Origin: Lactiplantibacillus pentosus
GTDB lineage: Bacteria > Bacillota > Bacilli > Lactobacillales > Lactobacillaceae
Reading direction: 5' to 3'
DNA length: 64,000 nucleotides
Assembly: GCF_003641185.1 (NCBI RefSeq)
Contig: NZ_CP032757.1
Coordinates: 2,046,001 to 2,110,000, forward strand
How positions within the stretch are numbered: position 1 is the first letter of the stretch; each line of letters opens with the position of its first letter. A model generated the notes under the pieces. That model was not told where the DNA came from and searched no databases. It was given only the letters and a program-made list of their open reading frames with translations. A program made the translations under genes and the position numbers. Shown piece after piece: positions 9,139-19,065 of this stretch.

Positions 9139-10023
9139 ATGTACAAAGTAGCTACAGGGGTCGCTACCATTGCCGCACTCGTGCTCTTAGGTGGTTGTCA
9201 ACAAAGTTCTGAGAAGAAGGCTGATACTTCTTCTTCATCAACTGAGAAAGTGACTAAAGCTGAAAAGGCACAGTCTAAAGCCGCGTCAGAACGGAAAGCT
9301 AAGCTAGAGAGCGCCACGACTGATGTTGATAACCTATTTTCAGACGTTGATCACACCGCCCTAGATGAAAGCGTTACCCAGGACTTGATTGATAGTGTTA
9401 GCAAAGAAGTTAATAAGTTACCAAATTCATCCAAGAAACATGATTTACAGGCTGATATCAAAAAAGCCAATAAATTGCTTCCTGGGTTAGCTTCTTCGGT
9501 TGCTTCATCCAAGGCCAAGGAAAAATCAGAAAAGGCAGCTGCTAGCTCGAAAGCTGCGTCCGAAGCGGCAGCTGCAAGTGCCTCATCCAAAGCAGAAAGT
9601 GAATCCGAAGCCGCCGCTAGCTCTTCCTCGAAAGCCGAGAGTGAATCAATCGCAAGTGCAAAAGCTAGTTCGAAAGCTGAATCAAAATCTGAATCCAGAG
9701 CAAAAGCTGTTGCAGGCGCCGAAAAATCAGCAGCGCTGAGTACTGCAGAAGACTATGCAAATGATATGCATATGTCAAAACAAGCGGTTTATGAACAACT
9801 TGTTTCCGATGCTGGCGAAGGATTCACTGCTGAAGCCGCACAATATGCCGTCGACCATTTAACAGACGTCAATTGGAATGACAATGCATTGCAAACTGCT
9901 AAGGACTATCAAGACGAAATGCCAATGTCTCAAAGTGAACTGCTTGACCAGTTAACTTCTTCTGCTGGTGAACAATTCACCCAATCACAAGCTCAATACG
10001 CGCTCAATCATCTTTATGACTAA
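9139..10023 (+). CDS. Surface lipoprotein with two Ltp-type C-terminal domains
   Basis: A 294-residue lipoprotein. The signal peptide ends in a lipobox (LVLLGGC), so mature protein is lipid-anchored at Cys20 on the outer face of the membrane. Residues about 60-120 form a helical segment, residues 120-195 are an Ala/Ser/Lys/Glu spacer of ASSKAES-like repeats that probably reaches through the cell wall. The last 95 residues are two copies of a motif of the Ltp family (host cell surface-exposed lipoprotein, PF07553), each with MSxxxxxxQL, GExFT and AQYAxxHL. Phage-borne Ltp blocks DNA entry of infecting phages; this gene is chromosomal and its role is not proven. Start at 9139 follows GGAGGAG. 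Confidence 0.85.
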   Translation: MYKVATGVATIAALVLLGGCQQSSEKKADTSSSSTEKVTKAEKAQSKAASERKAKLESATTDVDNLFSDVDHTALDESVTQDLIDSVSKEVNKLPNSSKKHDLQADIKKANKLLPGLASSVASSKAKEKSEKAAASSKAASEAAAASASSKAESESEAAASSSSKAESESIASAKASSKAESKSESRAKAVAGAEKSAALSTAEDYANDMHMSKQAVYEQLVSDAGEGFTAEAAQYAVDHLTDVNWNDNALQTAKDYQDEMPMSQSELLDQLTSSAGEQFTQSQAQYALNHLYD

Positions 10024-10028
10024 TTAGG

Positions 10029-10066
10029 AAACCTCGTGAAGTCTCGTGCTTCACGAGGTTTTATTG
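10029..10066 (+). terminator. Terminator of the lipoprotein gene
   Basis: A perfect 13-bp stem, AAACCTCGTGAAG (10029-10041) with CTTCACGAGGTTT (10049-10061), then TATT; almost directly after the stop codon. Confidence 0.9.
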
Positions 10067-10243
10067 TCCAATCATCGCCCGAGATACAACAAAAATCACC
10101 AACGCTGAACATTCACCGCATCAGTCGCTTATCCAACGCTACTCGTCACCATGGTATCATTTTCAGCTGTTTGTTGTTTCCAGAAAAGTTTAAACTTTAA
10201 AAGTGAGCCTTTTAAAACCATCCTCAGCACAACAAAAGACGGA

Positions 10244-10453
10244 CTACCTAGCATGCCATAAAATACGTTTAATTTGCGATGCACTAATGCCAATTGTATC
10301 CCAATTCTTTGGTCCAGTACCAACATCTACTTCAAATCCGGTTATTGCGTCTTTAGGAACAAACACAATAGTTGCTTCACGACCATCAATCAGTTCTACA
10401 ATGTCCAGCTCACGAATTTCTGATGGATCAACAGCTATTTTTCTTTCCATCAT
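10244..10453 (-). CDS. Small acidic protein, unknown function
   Basis: A 69-residue protein (68 if the second ATG is used) that I do not recognise. It has the look of a small beta-barrel: a PSEIRELDIVELIDGREATIVFV stretch alternating hydrophobic and charged residues, of the kind seen in short DUF4926-like proteins. GGAGG lies 5 or 8 bases before the two possible ATGs. No neighbour suggests a role. A weak AT-rich hairpin follows. Confidence 0.6.
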   Translation of the reverse strand: MMERKIAVDPSEIRELDIVELIDGREATIVFVPKDAITGFEVDVGTGPKNWDTIGISASQIKRILWHAR

Positions 10454-10807
10454 GCCTGCCTCCTTCCAAATTGAAATCTAACATGAACATCTCAGAAATG
10501 ACGACATAAGGATATACTATATAGTTTGCGATTGAACTTAAGTTAAAGTTACCAGATGCAAGTATCCTGACATCTTCATCCAGCTTTGCGAGTCTTATAC
10601 GTAGAAGATCTCTTGGAAAAACCTGTTTATGTTAAAATGAGACACTCACCAGCTCACGAATCATAATTCAACTAAACGAATTTTAACTCTAATTCATGAC
10701 AAATCACCCCGCATGCTATGGGTAACTTCAGATAAATAATAGCCATTTCTTCTACTTATGTCTATTTTGTCAAACAATCCAGTCTCAATGTTGGCAAATC
10801 CCCAAAA
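10454..10807. other. Intergenic stretch without recognised gene
   Basis: About 350 bases between the 69-residue gene and the lepA terminator. Both strands are broken by stops and no hairpin terminator, repeat copy or convincing promoter was seen, apart from a weak plus-strand TAAAAT near 10635. Confidence 0.6.
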
Positions 10808-10836
10808 TAAAAGAGCTCCGCCGTGGCGGAACCCTA
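10808..10836 (-). terminator. lepA terminator
   Basis: Minus-strand hairpin TTCCGCC-ACG-GGCGGAG followed by CTCTTTTATTTT immediately after the lepA stop. Confidence 0.75.
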
Positions 10837-12672
10837 TCAATTCGGCTTTTCTTCCTCGTCAGTTTTCAAAACTGCCATGAAGGCTTCTTGTGGGATTTCA
10901 ACTTTCCCCACGGCTTTCATGCGTTTCTTACCGGCTTTTTGCTTCTCAAGTAACTTCATCCGCCGGGTACGGTCACCACCATAGAGATGGGCGGTAACGT
11001 CCTTACGGTAAGCTTTGATGTTCGTCCGCGCAATCACCTTAGAGCCGATGGTTGCTTGTACTGGAATTTCAAAGTTTTGGCGTGGAATGATGGCTTTCAG
11101 CTTAGATGCGATTTCGCGACCACGTGCTGGCGCAAAGTCGCGGTGCGCGATAAAGCTTAACGCATCGACTTGGTCCCCGTTCAGTAAGATGTCGATTTTG
11201 ACTAAGTCACTGGCACGGTAGCCATCTAAATCGTAATCTAACGAAGCGTAACCACGAGTGTTGGATTTCAACTTATCAAAGAAGTCAAAGATAATTTCCG
11301 ATAGTGGAATATGGTAGACCACGTTGACCCGGTTGCTATCCAGATATTCCATCGTATCAAACTCGCCCCGTTTGCGTTGGGCCAGTTCCATGACCGCACC
11401 AACATAATCGTTAGGCACCATGATCTGGGCTTTGACGTAAGGTTCGCGAATTTCCTTGATGGCAGAAGCTTCCGGCATTTCGGCAGGGTTTTCAACCTGT
11501 TTTTCTGTGCCATCGGTCATTAAGACGTGGTACGTTACGGAAGGCGCCGTCGTAATCAGTTCAAGGTTGAATTCCCGCTCGAGCCGTTCCTGAATCACAT
11601 CCATGTGTAACAGTCCCAAGAAACCACAACGGAACCCGAAACCTAACGCTTGCGATGATTCAGCTTCAAATTCGAGTGCCGCATCATTTAATTTTAACTT
11701 TTCCAAGGCTTCGCGTAAGTCCGTAAACTTGGCGTTGTCAGTTGGGTAAATCCCGGCGTACACCATTGGATTCATTTCCCGGTAACCGGCGAGCGGTTTT
11801 TCAGCCGGCCGTTTGGCATTCGTCACCGTATCCCCGACCCGGGTGTCTTGGATATCCTTGATACTGGCGGTAATGTAACCAACATCCCCGGCCATCAGAT
11901 AATCGCGAGCTAATGGTTTAGGCGAGTTGACACCGACTTCAGTCACTTCGTATTCACTACCACTGTTCATCAAGCGGATTCGGTCACCAGGCCGAACAAT
12001 ACCTTCATGAATTCGAACGCTTAAAACCACGCCACGGTAGTCGTCATACACTGAGTCAAAAACCAAGGCCTTCAACGGTGCGTCTAAATCACCCTGGGGC
12101 GCTGGAATTTTATGCACGATCTGTTCCAGTAAGTCTTCAATTCCGATACCCGCTTTAGCTGAAGCCAAAACGGCATCTTCAGCATCGATTCCAATATCAT
12201 CCTCAATTTCTTTACGGACCTTTTCCGGTTCCGCTGAAGGCAAGTCAATCTTGTTGATGACTGGCACAATTTCTAAGTCATCATCAATGGCGAGGTAGAC
12301 GTTAGCCAAGGTCTGAGCCTCGACCCCTTGCGCTGCGTCGACGACTAACACTGCGCCTTCGCAGGCCGCCAAACTTCGCGAAACTTCATACGTAAAATCG
12401 ACGTGTCCTGGCGTATCGATTAGATGAAAGATATAAGTCTCCCCATCTTTAGCCTGGTAGTGCAATTCCACTGCATTTAATTTGATCGTAATCCCACGTT
12501 CACGTTCCAAGTCCATTGAATCCAGCACTTGGTCCTGCATTTCACGTTTGGAAATCGTATCCGTTAATTCCAAGATTCGGTCCGCCAACGTTGATTTGCC
12601 GTGATCAATATGGGCGACGATCGAAAAATTCCGAATATGTTGTTGTCGATCTTTCATTGTCGCTTTATCCAT
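10837..12672 (-). CDS. lepA: Elongation factor 4 (back-translocating GTPase LepA)
   Basis: A 611-residue EF4, a ribosome-associated GTPase that works on stalled or mistranslocated ribosomes. The G domain has [10 protein letters not shown] near residue 20, the DTPGHVDF switch II region and NKIDLPSA; domains II, III and V follow, then the LepA-specific C-terminal domain with [12 protein letters not shown]. Length is normal. The ATG at 12672 with AGGAAAATCA before it is preferred to an in-frame ATG 39 bases earlier. Monocistronic, with a terminator after it. Confidence 0.97.
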   Translation of the reverse strand: MDKATMKDRQQHIRNFSIVAHIDHGKSTLADRILELTDTISKREMQDQVLDSMDLERERGITIKLNAVELHYQAKDGETYIFHLIDTPGHVDFTYEVSRSLAACEGAVLVVDAAQGVEAQTLANVYLAIDDDLEIVPVINKIDLPSAEPEKVRKEIEDDIGIDAEDAVLASAKAGIGIEDLLEQIVHKIPAPQGDLDAPLKALVFDSVYDDYRGVVLSVRIHEGIVRPGDRIRLMNSGSEYEVTEVGVNSPKPLARDYLMAGDVGYITASIKDIQDTRVGDTVTNAKRPAEKPLAGYREMNPMVYAGIYPTDNAKFTDLREALEKLKLNDAALEFEAESSQALGFGFRCGFLGLLHMDVIQERLEREFNLELITTAPSVTYHVLMTDGTEKQVENPAEMPEASAIKEIREPYVKAQIMVPNDYVGAVMELAQRKRGEFDTMEYLDSNRVNVVYHIPLSEIIFDFFDKLKSNTRGYASLDYDLDGYRASDLVKIDILLNGDQVDALSFIAHRDFAPARGREIASKLKAIIPRQNFEIPVQATIGSKVIARTNIKAYRKDVTAHLYGGDRTRRMKLLEKQKAGKKRMKAVGKVEIPQEAFMAVLKTDEEEKPN

Positions 12673-12891
12673 TGATTTTCCTACTTTCTTCCTAAGTCCT
12701 AATCTTATCAATTATACCAAGTAACCGGCACAATCACAATTTTTCTATTGCCGTGACCGTCATCCACGACCGTTTGCGACGCTCACTGGCACCGTCAGTG
12801 CACATCAGCCGCCAACTCAGCTACTGGTTTTACGACTGCTGTCGACATCGTCCCGGCCTCGTTTGGTCATTATCACATGGACTCAACCGAC

Positions 12892-12940
12892 AAAAGCGCC
12901 GCTGCAATCCGACTCAGCGAGTCCTTGCAGCGGCGCTTTT
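12892..12940 (-). terminator. dlt operon terminator
   Basis: Perfect 16-bp stem: AAAAGCGCCGCTGCAA (12892-12907) with TTGCAGCGGCGCTTTT (12925-12940). It follows dltD directly and would also work in the opposite direction. Confidence 0.9.
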
Positions 12941-12953
12941 CAGTTACGACAGC

Positions 12954-14231
12954 TTATTTGAAACTGTTGATTTGACTGGGCTTAAGTTCCTGCCACTTGT
13001 TCGAATAGAAGTTGTCATTAATGTGATAATGAACGGGCTTCGTCTTCTTGGTTAGGAACGGATCAACTTTTTGGTCGACCGCTAACCAGCCCCGCCAACC
13101 AAGATGAATGGTATCAGTCATGAAGTAATCTTGATTGCCATCCTGGGTCAGGTCCAAGATGTTATTAAACCCTTGGCTGCGAAGTTGATACTGAATTTTC
13201 TTATCAAACTGCCCAATCATCTTCATGGACAGGCCCGTGTATGAGGCCCAGCGCTGATTAATCGGTGGAATGATGAACAAGACATCAGTATGCGTCTTCG
13301 CGAACTGATTCAAGACTAATTGGAAATCGGCAAATTCTGGTGACTTCGTGTAATTCAAGTGACGCTGTGAATCCTTAAGTCGCTTGTAGTTACGTTTGAG
13401 CTTAGTGTTCCAGAATTGATTACTAATTTCCAAATCATTAGAAGTCGTTTGTGCAGCCCCAATCTTTCCAGCTAACTGGTCCAATTGGTTAAAGTTATAC
13501 GTCGATGGCAGCTTCTTGGCTTGCACATTGACCGTATTCAAGTTCTTACCTGAAATTCCAAAGCGTGAGAAGAATTCATCCTCACTACCGAGCACCCGAG
13601 CCTTATAATTGATATAAGCCATTTGGGCACTGGTTGGCTTGAACCCAGCGGCCACACGGGCTAAGGCGCCTTCCAAAACTCGGTCCGATGAACCAGACGG
13701 CATTTGTAGCAGACGTTGTGCCGCATAACGGTCCATTTCGGAATTATGCTCATCTTGTAGCCAGTCGATGGTCTGCAATGGTGAGTAGTAGTACGTAAAG
13801 GCATCTTTTCGCGTACCTTGTGGGACAAACCATTGTGGCGAAATTACAAAGACAGCCTTCTTATTTGTAATCTGCTTTTTCACAGACTGCATCGCGAAAT
13901 ACTGGGTCAGTGACTGGGTCCCCCGGGCACCGAGCAAGAATGGCCGGTAACTCCGGTGATACTTTTCTGCCAGTACGGACGGATGCATGGGATCAAATCG
14001 CGACCATTCCGATGAACCGAAGAATGGCACATAACCATCACTCAAGGCTTGGCGCTTCACTAATCGACCCTTTAAAACGTTGGACGAAAGTGAGACGGCG
14101 GCCGTTTTTTCGGTTTCCTTGGAGATATGATTTAATCCGAATGAGAACGGTGAAAGCAGTACGGCCAATAATAAGACAGCTGCCAAAATAATTGGCCCAA
14201 AAATCTTAAAAAGGCGTGTGGAGACCTTCAT
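12954..14231 (-). CDS. dltD: Teichoic acid D-Ala transfer protein DltD
   Basis: A 425-residue protein with an N-terminal membrane anchor (residues about 10-30) and an extracytoplasmic SGNH-like hydrolase domain: [12 protein letters not shown] near residue 70 carries the nucleophile Ser, and [10 protein letters not shown] near residue 375 carries the Asp-His pair. DltD makes the last transfer of D-Ala to lipoteichoic acid outside the membrane. The start overlaps the end of dltC by 4 bases (ATGA), so translation is coupled. Last gene of the operon. Confidence 0.96.
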   Translation of the reverse strand: MKVSTRLFKIFGPIILAAVLLLAVLLSPFSFGLNHISKETEKTAAVSLSSNVLKGRLVKRQALSDGYVPFFGSSEWSRFDPMHPSVLAEKYHRSYRPFLLGARGTQSLTQYFAMQSVKKQITNKKAVFVISPQWFVPQGTRKDAFTYYYSPLQTIDWLQDEHNSEMDRYAAQRLLQMPSGSSDRVLEGALARVAAGFKPTSAQMAYINYKARVLGSEDEFFSRFGISGKNLNTVNVQAKKLPSTYNFNQLDQLAGKIGAAQTTSNDLEISNQFWNTKLKRNYKRLKDSQRHLNYTKSPEFADFQLVLNQFAKTHTDVLFIIPPINQRWASYTGLSMKMIGQFDKKIQYQLRSQGFNNILDLTQDGNQDYFMTDTIHLGWRGWLAVDQKVDPFLTKKTKPVHYHINDNFYSNKWQELKPSQINSFK

Positions 14232-14464
14232 TGCAAGTTCTCAACCTTTGATACGATTTTAGCCGGTGTGTCCCATTCTGACCGTTGAAATTCAGAGACC
14301 GGCACTTCGATACCTAATTGATTTTGAAGTTCCAATAATAATTGAACAGAACCCATTGAGTCCAGGATTCCTTCATCAAACAAGTTGACGTCCATATTGC
14401 TGGAAACGTCTTCCCCCGTTAAATCCGCTAAAATTGATAAAACTGTTGCTTTTGTATCATCCAT
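14228..14464 (-). CDS. dltC: D-alanyl carrier protein
   Basis: A 78-residue acyl-carrier-like protein. Ser36 in LDSMGSVQ is the site for the 4'-phosphopantetheine arm to which DltA attaches D-Ala. Its acidic helical make-up and length fit DltC exactly. It starts 30 bases after dltB with GGGAG upstream and overlaps dltD by 4 bases. Confidence 0.97.
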   Translation of the reverse strand: MDDTKATVLSILADLTGEDVSSNMDVNLFDEGILDSMGSVQLLLELQNQLGIEVPVSEFQRSEWDTPAKIVSKVENLQ

Positions 14465-14494
14465 AGTTATTACGCTCCCTTAAGTGTACTTAAT

Positions 14495-15709
14495 TTATGG
14501 CCGGCCGCCGAAGAATAACGTGTTCAGGAATCCTGAGAAGATCAAGAAACTGAAACAAACGACGTTGAACGTGAGAAAAATCGCGAAGTATTCGGTGAAC
14601 TTGTTGGATGGCAACTGCGCTTGATGCTTCTTCTTGTAGCGCAACCAAGCATCGTTGATGACCATCGCAAAGCCATGGAATAGCCCATAGACGATGTAGT
14701 ACCACGTTTCCCCGTGCCAAAACCCCATGATCAACATATTAATGACATAACAAACATTGGCCGTCGTGATCCGACTCTTGAAGACTTTGTGCTTCATCAT
14801 AAAGAAGACGAGGCGCATGTAGATAAAGTCGCGGAACCAGAAGGACAACGTCATGTGCCAACGATTCCAGAAGTCCTTGATATTTTTCGACTTGAACGGC
14901 TGATTAAAGTTCATTGGCGTTTCAACACCCATCAGGTAGCTGACCCCAACGGCGAATAAACTATAGCCGGCAAAGTCGAAGAACAAGTCCATACTGTAGA
15001 CATACATCACACCGACTAGCGCCCAGGATAACCCGTGAGCTTGCAGTGCAGCGTGTTCGACAACTGGTAGCATCCGCGTCCCAAAAATATAAGCCAAGAT
15101 AAACTTATACAGGAATCCTAAGAAAATGTAGCGAATCCCCTTTTCGACTAATCCCAAGTACTTTTCACGGTTCGGCACACTGTCATAATCTTTGACAAAC
15201 CGCCGATACCGATCAATTGGCCCGGAAGAAATCGTTGGGAAGAACAGTAGGAACTGCCCAAACAGGACGGGATGGAACTCCTTAATCACACCATCACGTG
15301 TTTCCATGATCATCTGAACGACTTTGAACGTCAGATAGGAAATCCCCAAGAAACCGATGATGGAATTCGCACCGTGGGCGACCGCTGGCGTGATTTTGAC
15401 GACGGCTAGTGGAATAATCGCTAAAATCACACTGACGACGAACACCCACCCTTTATTCGGTGAATCTGGTCGTTGTCGATACTTGGAATACAACCAGACC
15501 AGGGCGATTTGATAAATCAAATATACAATTAGCGCAATCCCAGTACGCCACTTGACCCCACCAAACGTTAACATCAAGAAAACGAAGGAAATCAGTGACT
15601 CGTACCAGTGTGAACGCCGACCATATAACAAACTGATCATTAACGGCACCAACGCGATAAAGAGCAGCACAAAGTACGTTGGGTTACCGTACGGGTCAAA
15701 TGAAATCAT
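14495..15709 (-). CDS. dltB: MBOAT acyltransferase DltB
   Basis: A 404-residue polytopic membrane protein of the MBOAT family that passes D-Ala from the carrier protein across the membrane. About eleven hydrophobic segments are visible. The invariant MBOAT His is in MGFWHGETWYY near residue 332; the DRYRRFVKDY and FWNRWHMTLSFW stretches are also typical. It starts within the dltA stop (4-base overlap). Confidence 0.97.
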   Translation of the reverse strand: MISFDPYGNPTYFVLLFIALVPLMISLLYGRRSHWYESLISFVFLMLTFGGVKWRTGIALIVYLIYQIALVWLYSKYRQRPDSPNKGWVFVVSVILAIIPLAVVKITPAVAHGANSIIGFLGISYLTFKVVQMIMETRDGVIKEFHPVLFGQFLLFFPTISSGPIDRYRRFVKDYDSVPNREKYLGLVEKGIRYIFLGFLYKFILAYIFGTRMLPVVEHAALQAHGLSWALVGVMYVYSMDLFFDFAGYSLFAVGVSYLMGVETPMNFNQPFKSKNIKDFWNRWHMTLSFWFRDFIYMRLVFFMMKHKVFKSRITTANVCYVINMLIMGFWHGETWYYIVYGLFHGFAMVINDAWLRYKKKHQAQLPSNKFTEYFAIFLTFNVVCFSFLIFSGFLNTLFFGGRP

Positions 15710-17232
15710 TCTGGGTTAACCTCTTTAATAATCGACTTGACATCAATCTTACCGTTAGGCGTTAATGGCAAGCTCGTTTGATAGACGAACCGTTGTGGAA
15801 TCATGTATTCCATCATCATTCCTTGCAGGTCCTTCTTGATCGCGGTCGTCAACGCAAAGTCACTTTCAAAGTCATTTGGCTTTGGCACGACATAGGCAAT
15901 CATTTGGGTCACTTTGTGCTCTTTATCATATTTTGGTACGGCCACAGCTTGTTTGATGTGACGTTGTTGTGCTAAGAAGTGGTCGACTTCTTCTAATTCG
16001 ATTCGGTAACCGTGCATTTTAATCTGGAAATCGACCCGGCCGCGGTAACGGAATAACCCGTCCGCGTCCATCGTGCCAATATCACCAGAATGGTAAGCAC
16101 GTTGCCCGTCCAATTCGAAGAACGCTTTGGCCGTCTTCTCAGGATTGTTTAAATACCCCTTAGAAACGGATGGCCCGGCAATGATCAGCTCACCTTCCGT
16201 CCCATTCGGTACTGGCTCGCCATTATCATCAACGACCAACATCTGCGTATCTGCCTTCGCATAACCAATTGGTAACCGGTCGTACTTGGCGAGTGCTTGG
16301 TCGGTGATTTCGATTTGGGTGACGGCGACACAGGTTTCCGTTGGCCCATAAGTGTTAAAAATCCGGGCATCTGGGAACCGCTTCTTTAAAGCCGCCGCTG
16401 TCTTGTGGGTCAATTCCTCACCACAGAATAAGAAGTGCGTCAAACTTGGTAAATTCTCGGCGTTAAACTGTGGTTCCAACAAGCAGATATCCATGAAGGA
16501 AGGCGTTGAGACCCAGACATTGATCGGCAACGTTGGTAGCGCGGCAAATAACTGTTTGAAGTCATCAGTCACGGCTTTTGGCAACGCGTATAACGTGCCC
16601 CCTAAAGCCAATGTTGGATAGACATCCATCACTGACAAGTCAAAGGAATACGGTGGTTGTGATAATGAATTCGGTTGGTCTGGTAACCCAAAGTCGTCGC
16701 TTAACATCCAATCCACGTAGCTGACCAGATTGTCGTGACTGATCTGAACCCCTTTCGGCATTCCCGTCGTTCCGGACGTAAAGATAATGTAGTAATTATC
16801 ATCGCCACTAACGACGTGGTCCGCCTGATAATCGACCGGCGTTGCGAAGATCGCGTCCAATTGGTCTGGCGTAATCACCGGTGTCGTGCCAACCCCCGTT
16901 GGTAGATCGACCACCGCAATGACGGCCGCTGGCTTGGCAATCTCATTAATCATCGTGAGCCGCTCATTTGGTGAATGCGTATCGATTGGAATATACGCCC
17001 GACCGGATTTGACCACGCCCAGGAAGGTCGCAATCATTTCGAAAGTCTGACCACCAAAGACAATGATTGGATCCTTAGCTGGTAAATCTAGCGTATCAAG
17101 ATGCGCCGCCAGAGCATCGGAGTATACCTTTAATTCAGCATACGTGTGTGTGGTCCCCTGCACGTCATAGACCACTTTGTCGGGTTGTGTCCGTGCATAA
17201 TCATCGATGGTTGTAATGATATTCTTAATCAT
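15706..17232 (-). CDS. dltA: D-alanine--D-alanyl carrier protein ligase
   Basis: A 508-residue adenylating enzyme that activates D-Ala with ATP and loads it onto DltC in the cytosol. Adenylation motifs in order: IIFTSGTTGMPKG near residue 150, NTYGPTETC near 290, YRGRVDFQIKMHGYRIE near 395, and the catalytic Lys in TPNGKID near 492. The start at 17232 has GGGGGGAG upstream and fits the usual length; an in-frame ATG 18 bases earlier is not favoured. Confidence 0.98.
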   Translation of the reverse strand: MIKNIITTIDDYARTQPDKVVYDVQGTTHTYAELKVYSDALAAHLDTLDLPAKDPIIVFGGQTFEMIATFLGVVKSGRAYIPIDTHSPNERLTMINEIAKPAAVIAVVDLPTGVGTTPVITPDQLDAIFATPVDYQADHVVSGDDNYYIIFTSGTTGMPKGVQISHDNLVSYVDWMLSDDFGLPDQPNSLSQPPYSFDLSVMDVYPTLALGGTLYALPKAVTDDFKQLFAALPTLPINVWVSTPSFMDICLLEPQFNAENLPSLTHFLFCGEELTHKTAAALKKRFPDARIFNTYGPTETCVAVTQIEITDQALAKYDRLPIGYAKADTQMLVVDDNGEPVPNGTEGELIIAGPSVSKGYLNNPEKTAKAFFELDGQRAYHSGDIGTMDADGLFRYRGRVDFQIKMHGYRIELEEVDHFLAQQRHIKQAVAVPKYDKEHKVTQMIAYVVPKPNDFESDFALTTAIKKDLQGMMMEYMIPQRFVYQTSLPLTPNGKIDVKSIIKEVNPE

Positions 17233-17272
17233 AATTAAAACTCCCCCCAAACAATACTGTTACGGTACCTAA

Positions 17273-17422
17273 TTAAAATTCGTTGTAAATAAATTTCGCT
17301 TGGTTGATTCCGCTATACCCATACAGATAAACCAAGGCAAGCATGACAGCAAAATAGAAGACTGTAAGTGCAATGAATTGAACAACCGGCCGTTGAAACC
17401 AAGCTTTCAACTTTGCAAACAT
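17273..17422 (-). CDS. dltX: Small membrane protein DltX
   Basis: A 49-residue single-pass membrane protein: short basic N-terminus, one helix (residues about 12-34) and the characteristic C-terminal end FIYNEF. DltX is found upstream of dltA in many Firmicutes; its extracellular C-terminal motif is known to take part in the D-Ala relay with DltB and DltD. GGGGAGG lies 7 bases before the ATG. It is easy to miss because an upstream in-frame start lengthens the reading frame. Confidence 0.92.
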   Translation of the reverse strand: MFAKLKAWFQRPVVQFIALTVFYFAVMLALVYLYGYSGINQAKFIYNEF

Positions 17423-17453
17423 GCTTTCACCTCCCCTAATATCACGAAATACG

Positions 17454-18647
17454 TTATTTGATACTACCATTCATTAAATCGGCAAAAATTTTATTAGCTG
17501 CAGGCTGAATTGGTGCAGCTTTCCGATAATAATTGCTCATTAAGACGACCCCGGTCTTGCCATCCGGTGACAAGAAGACGCTTGATTCATAACCATAGCC
17601 CAGTCCGTGCGACCGGATCCCATTGCTAATGTTATAAACCCCGCCACCATATTCACCAGTTGCAGTCCGGGTGTGTAAAAGTGCCACATCCTTTTTAGGA
17701 AGCAATTTACCTTTCAAAATCGCGCTTTCGACTGTAAATAAGTCGTGAACGCTCATATAAACTTGTCCTGTGCCTAACTCATTGGCCATCTGTGCCTTAG
17801 TTTCTGGCATTGTTTCTTGATAATCTGGAACCGTTTGATCAGCCGGTCCGCGATATCCGGTCGTGGCGCGTTGGCCTTGACCATGAATCAGAAAACCAGT
17901 CGATTGTAAGTCCAACTTATCAATAAACCGCTCCGTGAAGAAATGTTGATAACTTTCCCCCGTGACTTGACGAATAATACCCGCCAATAGTAAGAAATTG
18001 ACCGATGAGTAATTCGAGATGCCATTCTTGTCCGGATAATAGTAGACATTGTGTTTCGCGTAATCAATGACTTTATTCTCCGGCAAGTACTCCTTTGACC
18101 CGTTCTTAAGTCGAAATCCCGTGGTCATATCCAACATCTGCCGAATCGTCGTCTGACGTCCGTGCTTGAGTGTTGGATAGTACATCGAAATCGGGTCAGT
18201 CAACTTAATTTTCCCCGCTTTGACGAGCTGCATAATACCAACGGCCGTCATCGACTTTTGAATCGATAAAATCTGATACTTAGAATCGACTTGATTACGT
18301 TCGTTTTTCGCTTTGTTCGCGTAACCAAAGGCCCGTTGGTAAATGACGTGGTCGTTCTTGACGACCAAGGCTGAACCAACAAAATGGCTTAGATTGAGTA
18401 TTTTAGTAATCTGTTGATTCGTATCCTGGTTGTTTGAAAACGAGGTTTGATTAACCTTCTGACTCAAGATACTGTCTTTCAAGGCTGCTTTTTTGTTACG
18501 CGCCTTTTTGGTTTGTTGTTTCTTAGCAATTGCGGCCTGTCGCTCGGTATGATAGACATAGTAGCCGCCCCCAGCACCAACAATCAGCAGTCCAAGCAAA
18601 ACTGTGACTAAAAGTTTGCTTCGCTTCACAATGATGAACCTCCCCAT
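17454..18647 (-). CDS. dltE: Serine hydrolase, DltE-type D-Ala esterase (PbpX2)
   Basis: A 397-residue membrane-anchored protein of the class C beta-lactamase/penicillin-binding fold: anchor at residues about 11-33, a Lys-rich linker, then the hydrolase domain with SIQK (Ser128-Lys131) and the Tyr213 of NYSS. The first gene of this operon in L. plantarum was first named pbpX2 and later shown to be DltE, an esterase that removes D-Ala from lipoteichoic acid and not a peptidoglycan carboxypeptidase; the active-site numbering matches. The best ribosome binding site (GGGGAGG) points to a GTG at 18629, inside the longer frame; the ATG at 18647 gives the published numbering. Confidence 0.9.
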   Translation of the reverse strand: MGRFIIVKRSKLLVTVLLGLLIVGAGGGYYVYHTERQAAIAKKQQTKKARNKKAALKDSILSQKVNQTSFSNNQDTNQQITKILNLSHFVGSALVVKNDHVIYQRAFGYANKAKNERNQVDSKYQILSIQKSMTAVGIMQLVKAGKIKLTDPISMYYPTLKHGRQTTIRQMLDMTTGFRLKNGSKEYLPENKVIDYAKHNVYYYPDKNGISNYSSVNFLLLAGIIRQVTGESYQHFFTERFIDKLDLQSTGFLIHGQGQRATTGYRGPADQTVPDYQETMPETKAQMANELGTGQVYMSVHDLFTVESAILKGKLLPKKDVALLHTRTATGEYGGGVYNISNGIRSHGLGYGYESSVFLSPDGKTGVVLMSNYYRKAAPIQPAANKIFADLMNGSIK

Positions 18648-18830
18648 TAGCTATCAATTACGAACTGATTGGTGATATTAGCGCTATTTGCTAATAGGAC
18701 GCTAAGTTCAAGTATCAGTGTACCAACCGAACAGGTGCTTGTACGGGCGATACCTCAAAAAGAACAAAAACCTGCATTTGCGTGTCTGAACATGACATAT
18801 TTGTAACGGTTTTGTAACATCAACGTTAGG
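18648..18830 (-). promoter_or_regulatory. dlt operon promoter and leader
   Basis: On the minus strand an extended -10 TGGTACACT (18717-18725). Upstream of it, two direct repeats of TTGTAAC as read on the plus strand (18801-18807 and 18812-18818) are 11 bases apart, one helical turn, as expected for a response-regulator site. In the leader a two-part hairpin (TTAGCG/CGCTAA around CTATT/AATAG, about 18680-18704) has no T-run. Confidence 0.5.
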
Positions 18831-18982
18831 CCCCCACACGTTAACGACGTATTACTTCACCTCCTTGACTAATTCTAGCACTCACGATTCACGAGATGAC
18901 AGGATAATGTAACCGTTTGAGCAAAAACCGCGCTACTGAAAAGTTAGTTAATAAACAGAGTGGTCTCACTTTACAAGGCCAC

Positions 18983-19033
18983 GAAAAAAAGCAGTCGGTC
19001 ACCCTTCATTTTCATGAAAGATGATCGACTGCT
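18983..19033 (-). terminator. dnaJ / heat-shock operon terminator
   Basis: Minus-strand stem AGCAGTCG (19026-19033) with CGACTGCT (18990-18997), an inner AT-rich stem, then TTTTTTT. Confidence 0.8.
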
Positions 19034-19065
19034 ACTTGTACGATTCTGGAATGAATTGACTGGCG

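Noticed and set aside
9480..9720. Repeats in the lipoprotein gene as a possible tandem repeat array
   Set aside because: Explained by the Ala/Ser/Lys stalk of the protein; units are irregular.
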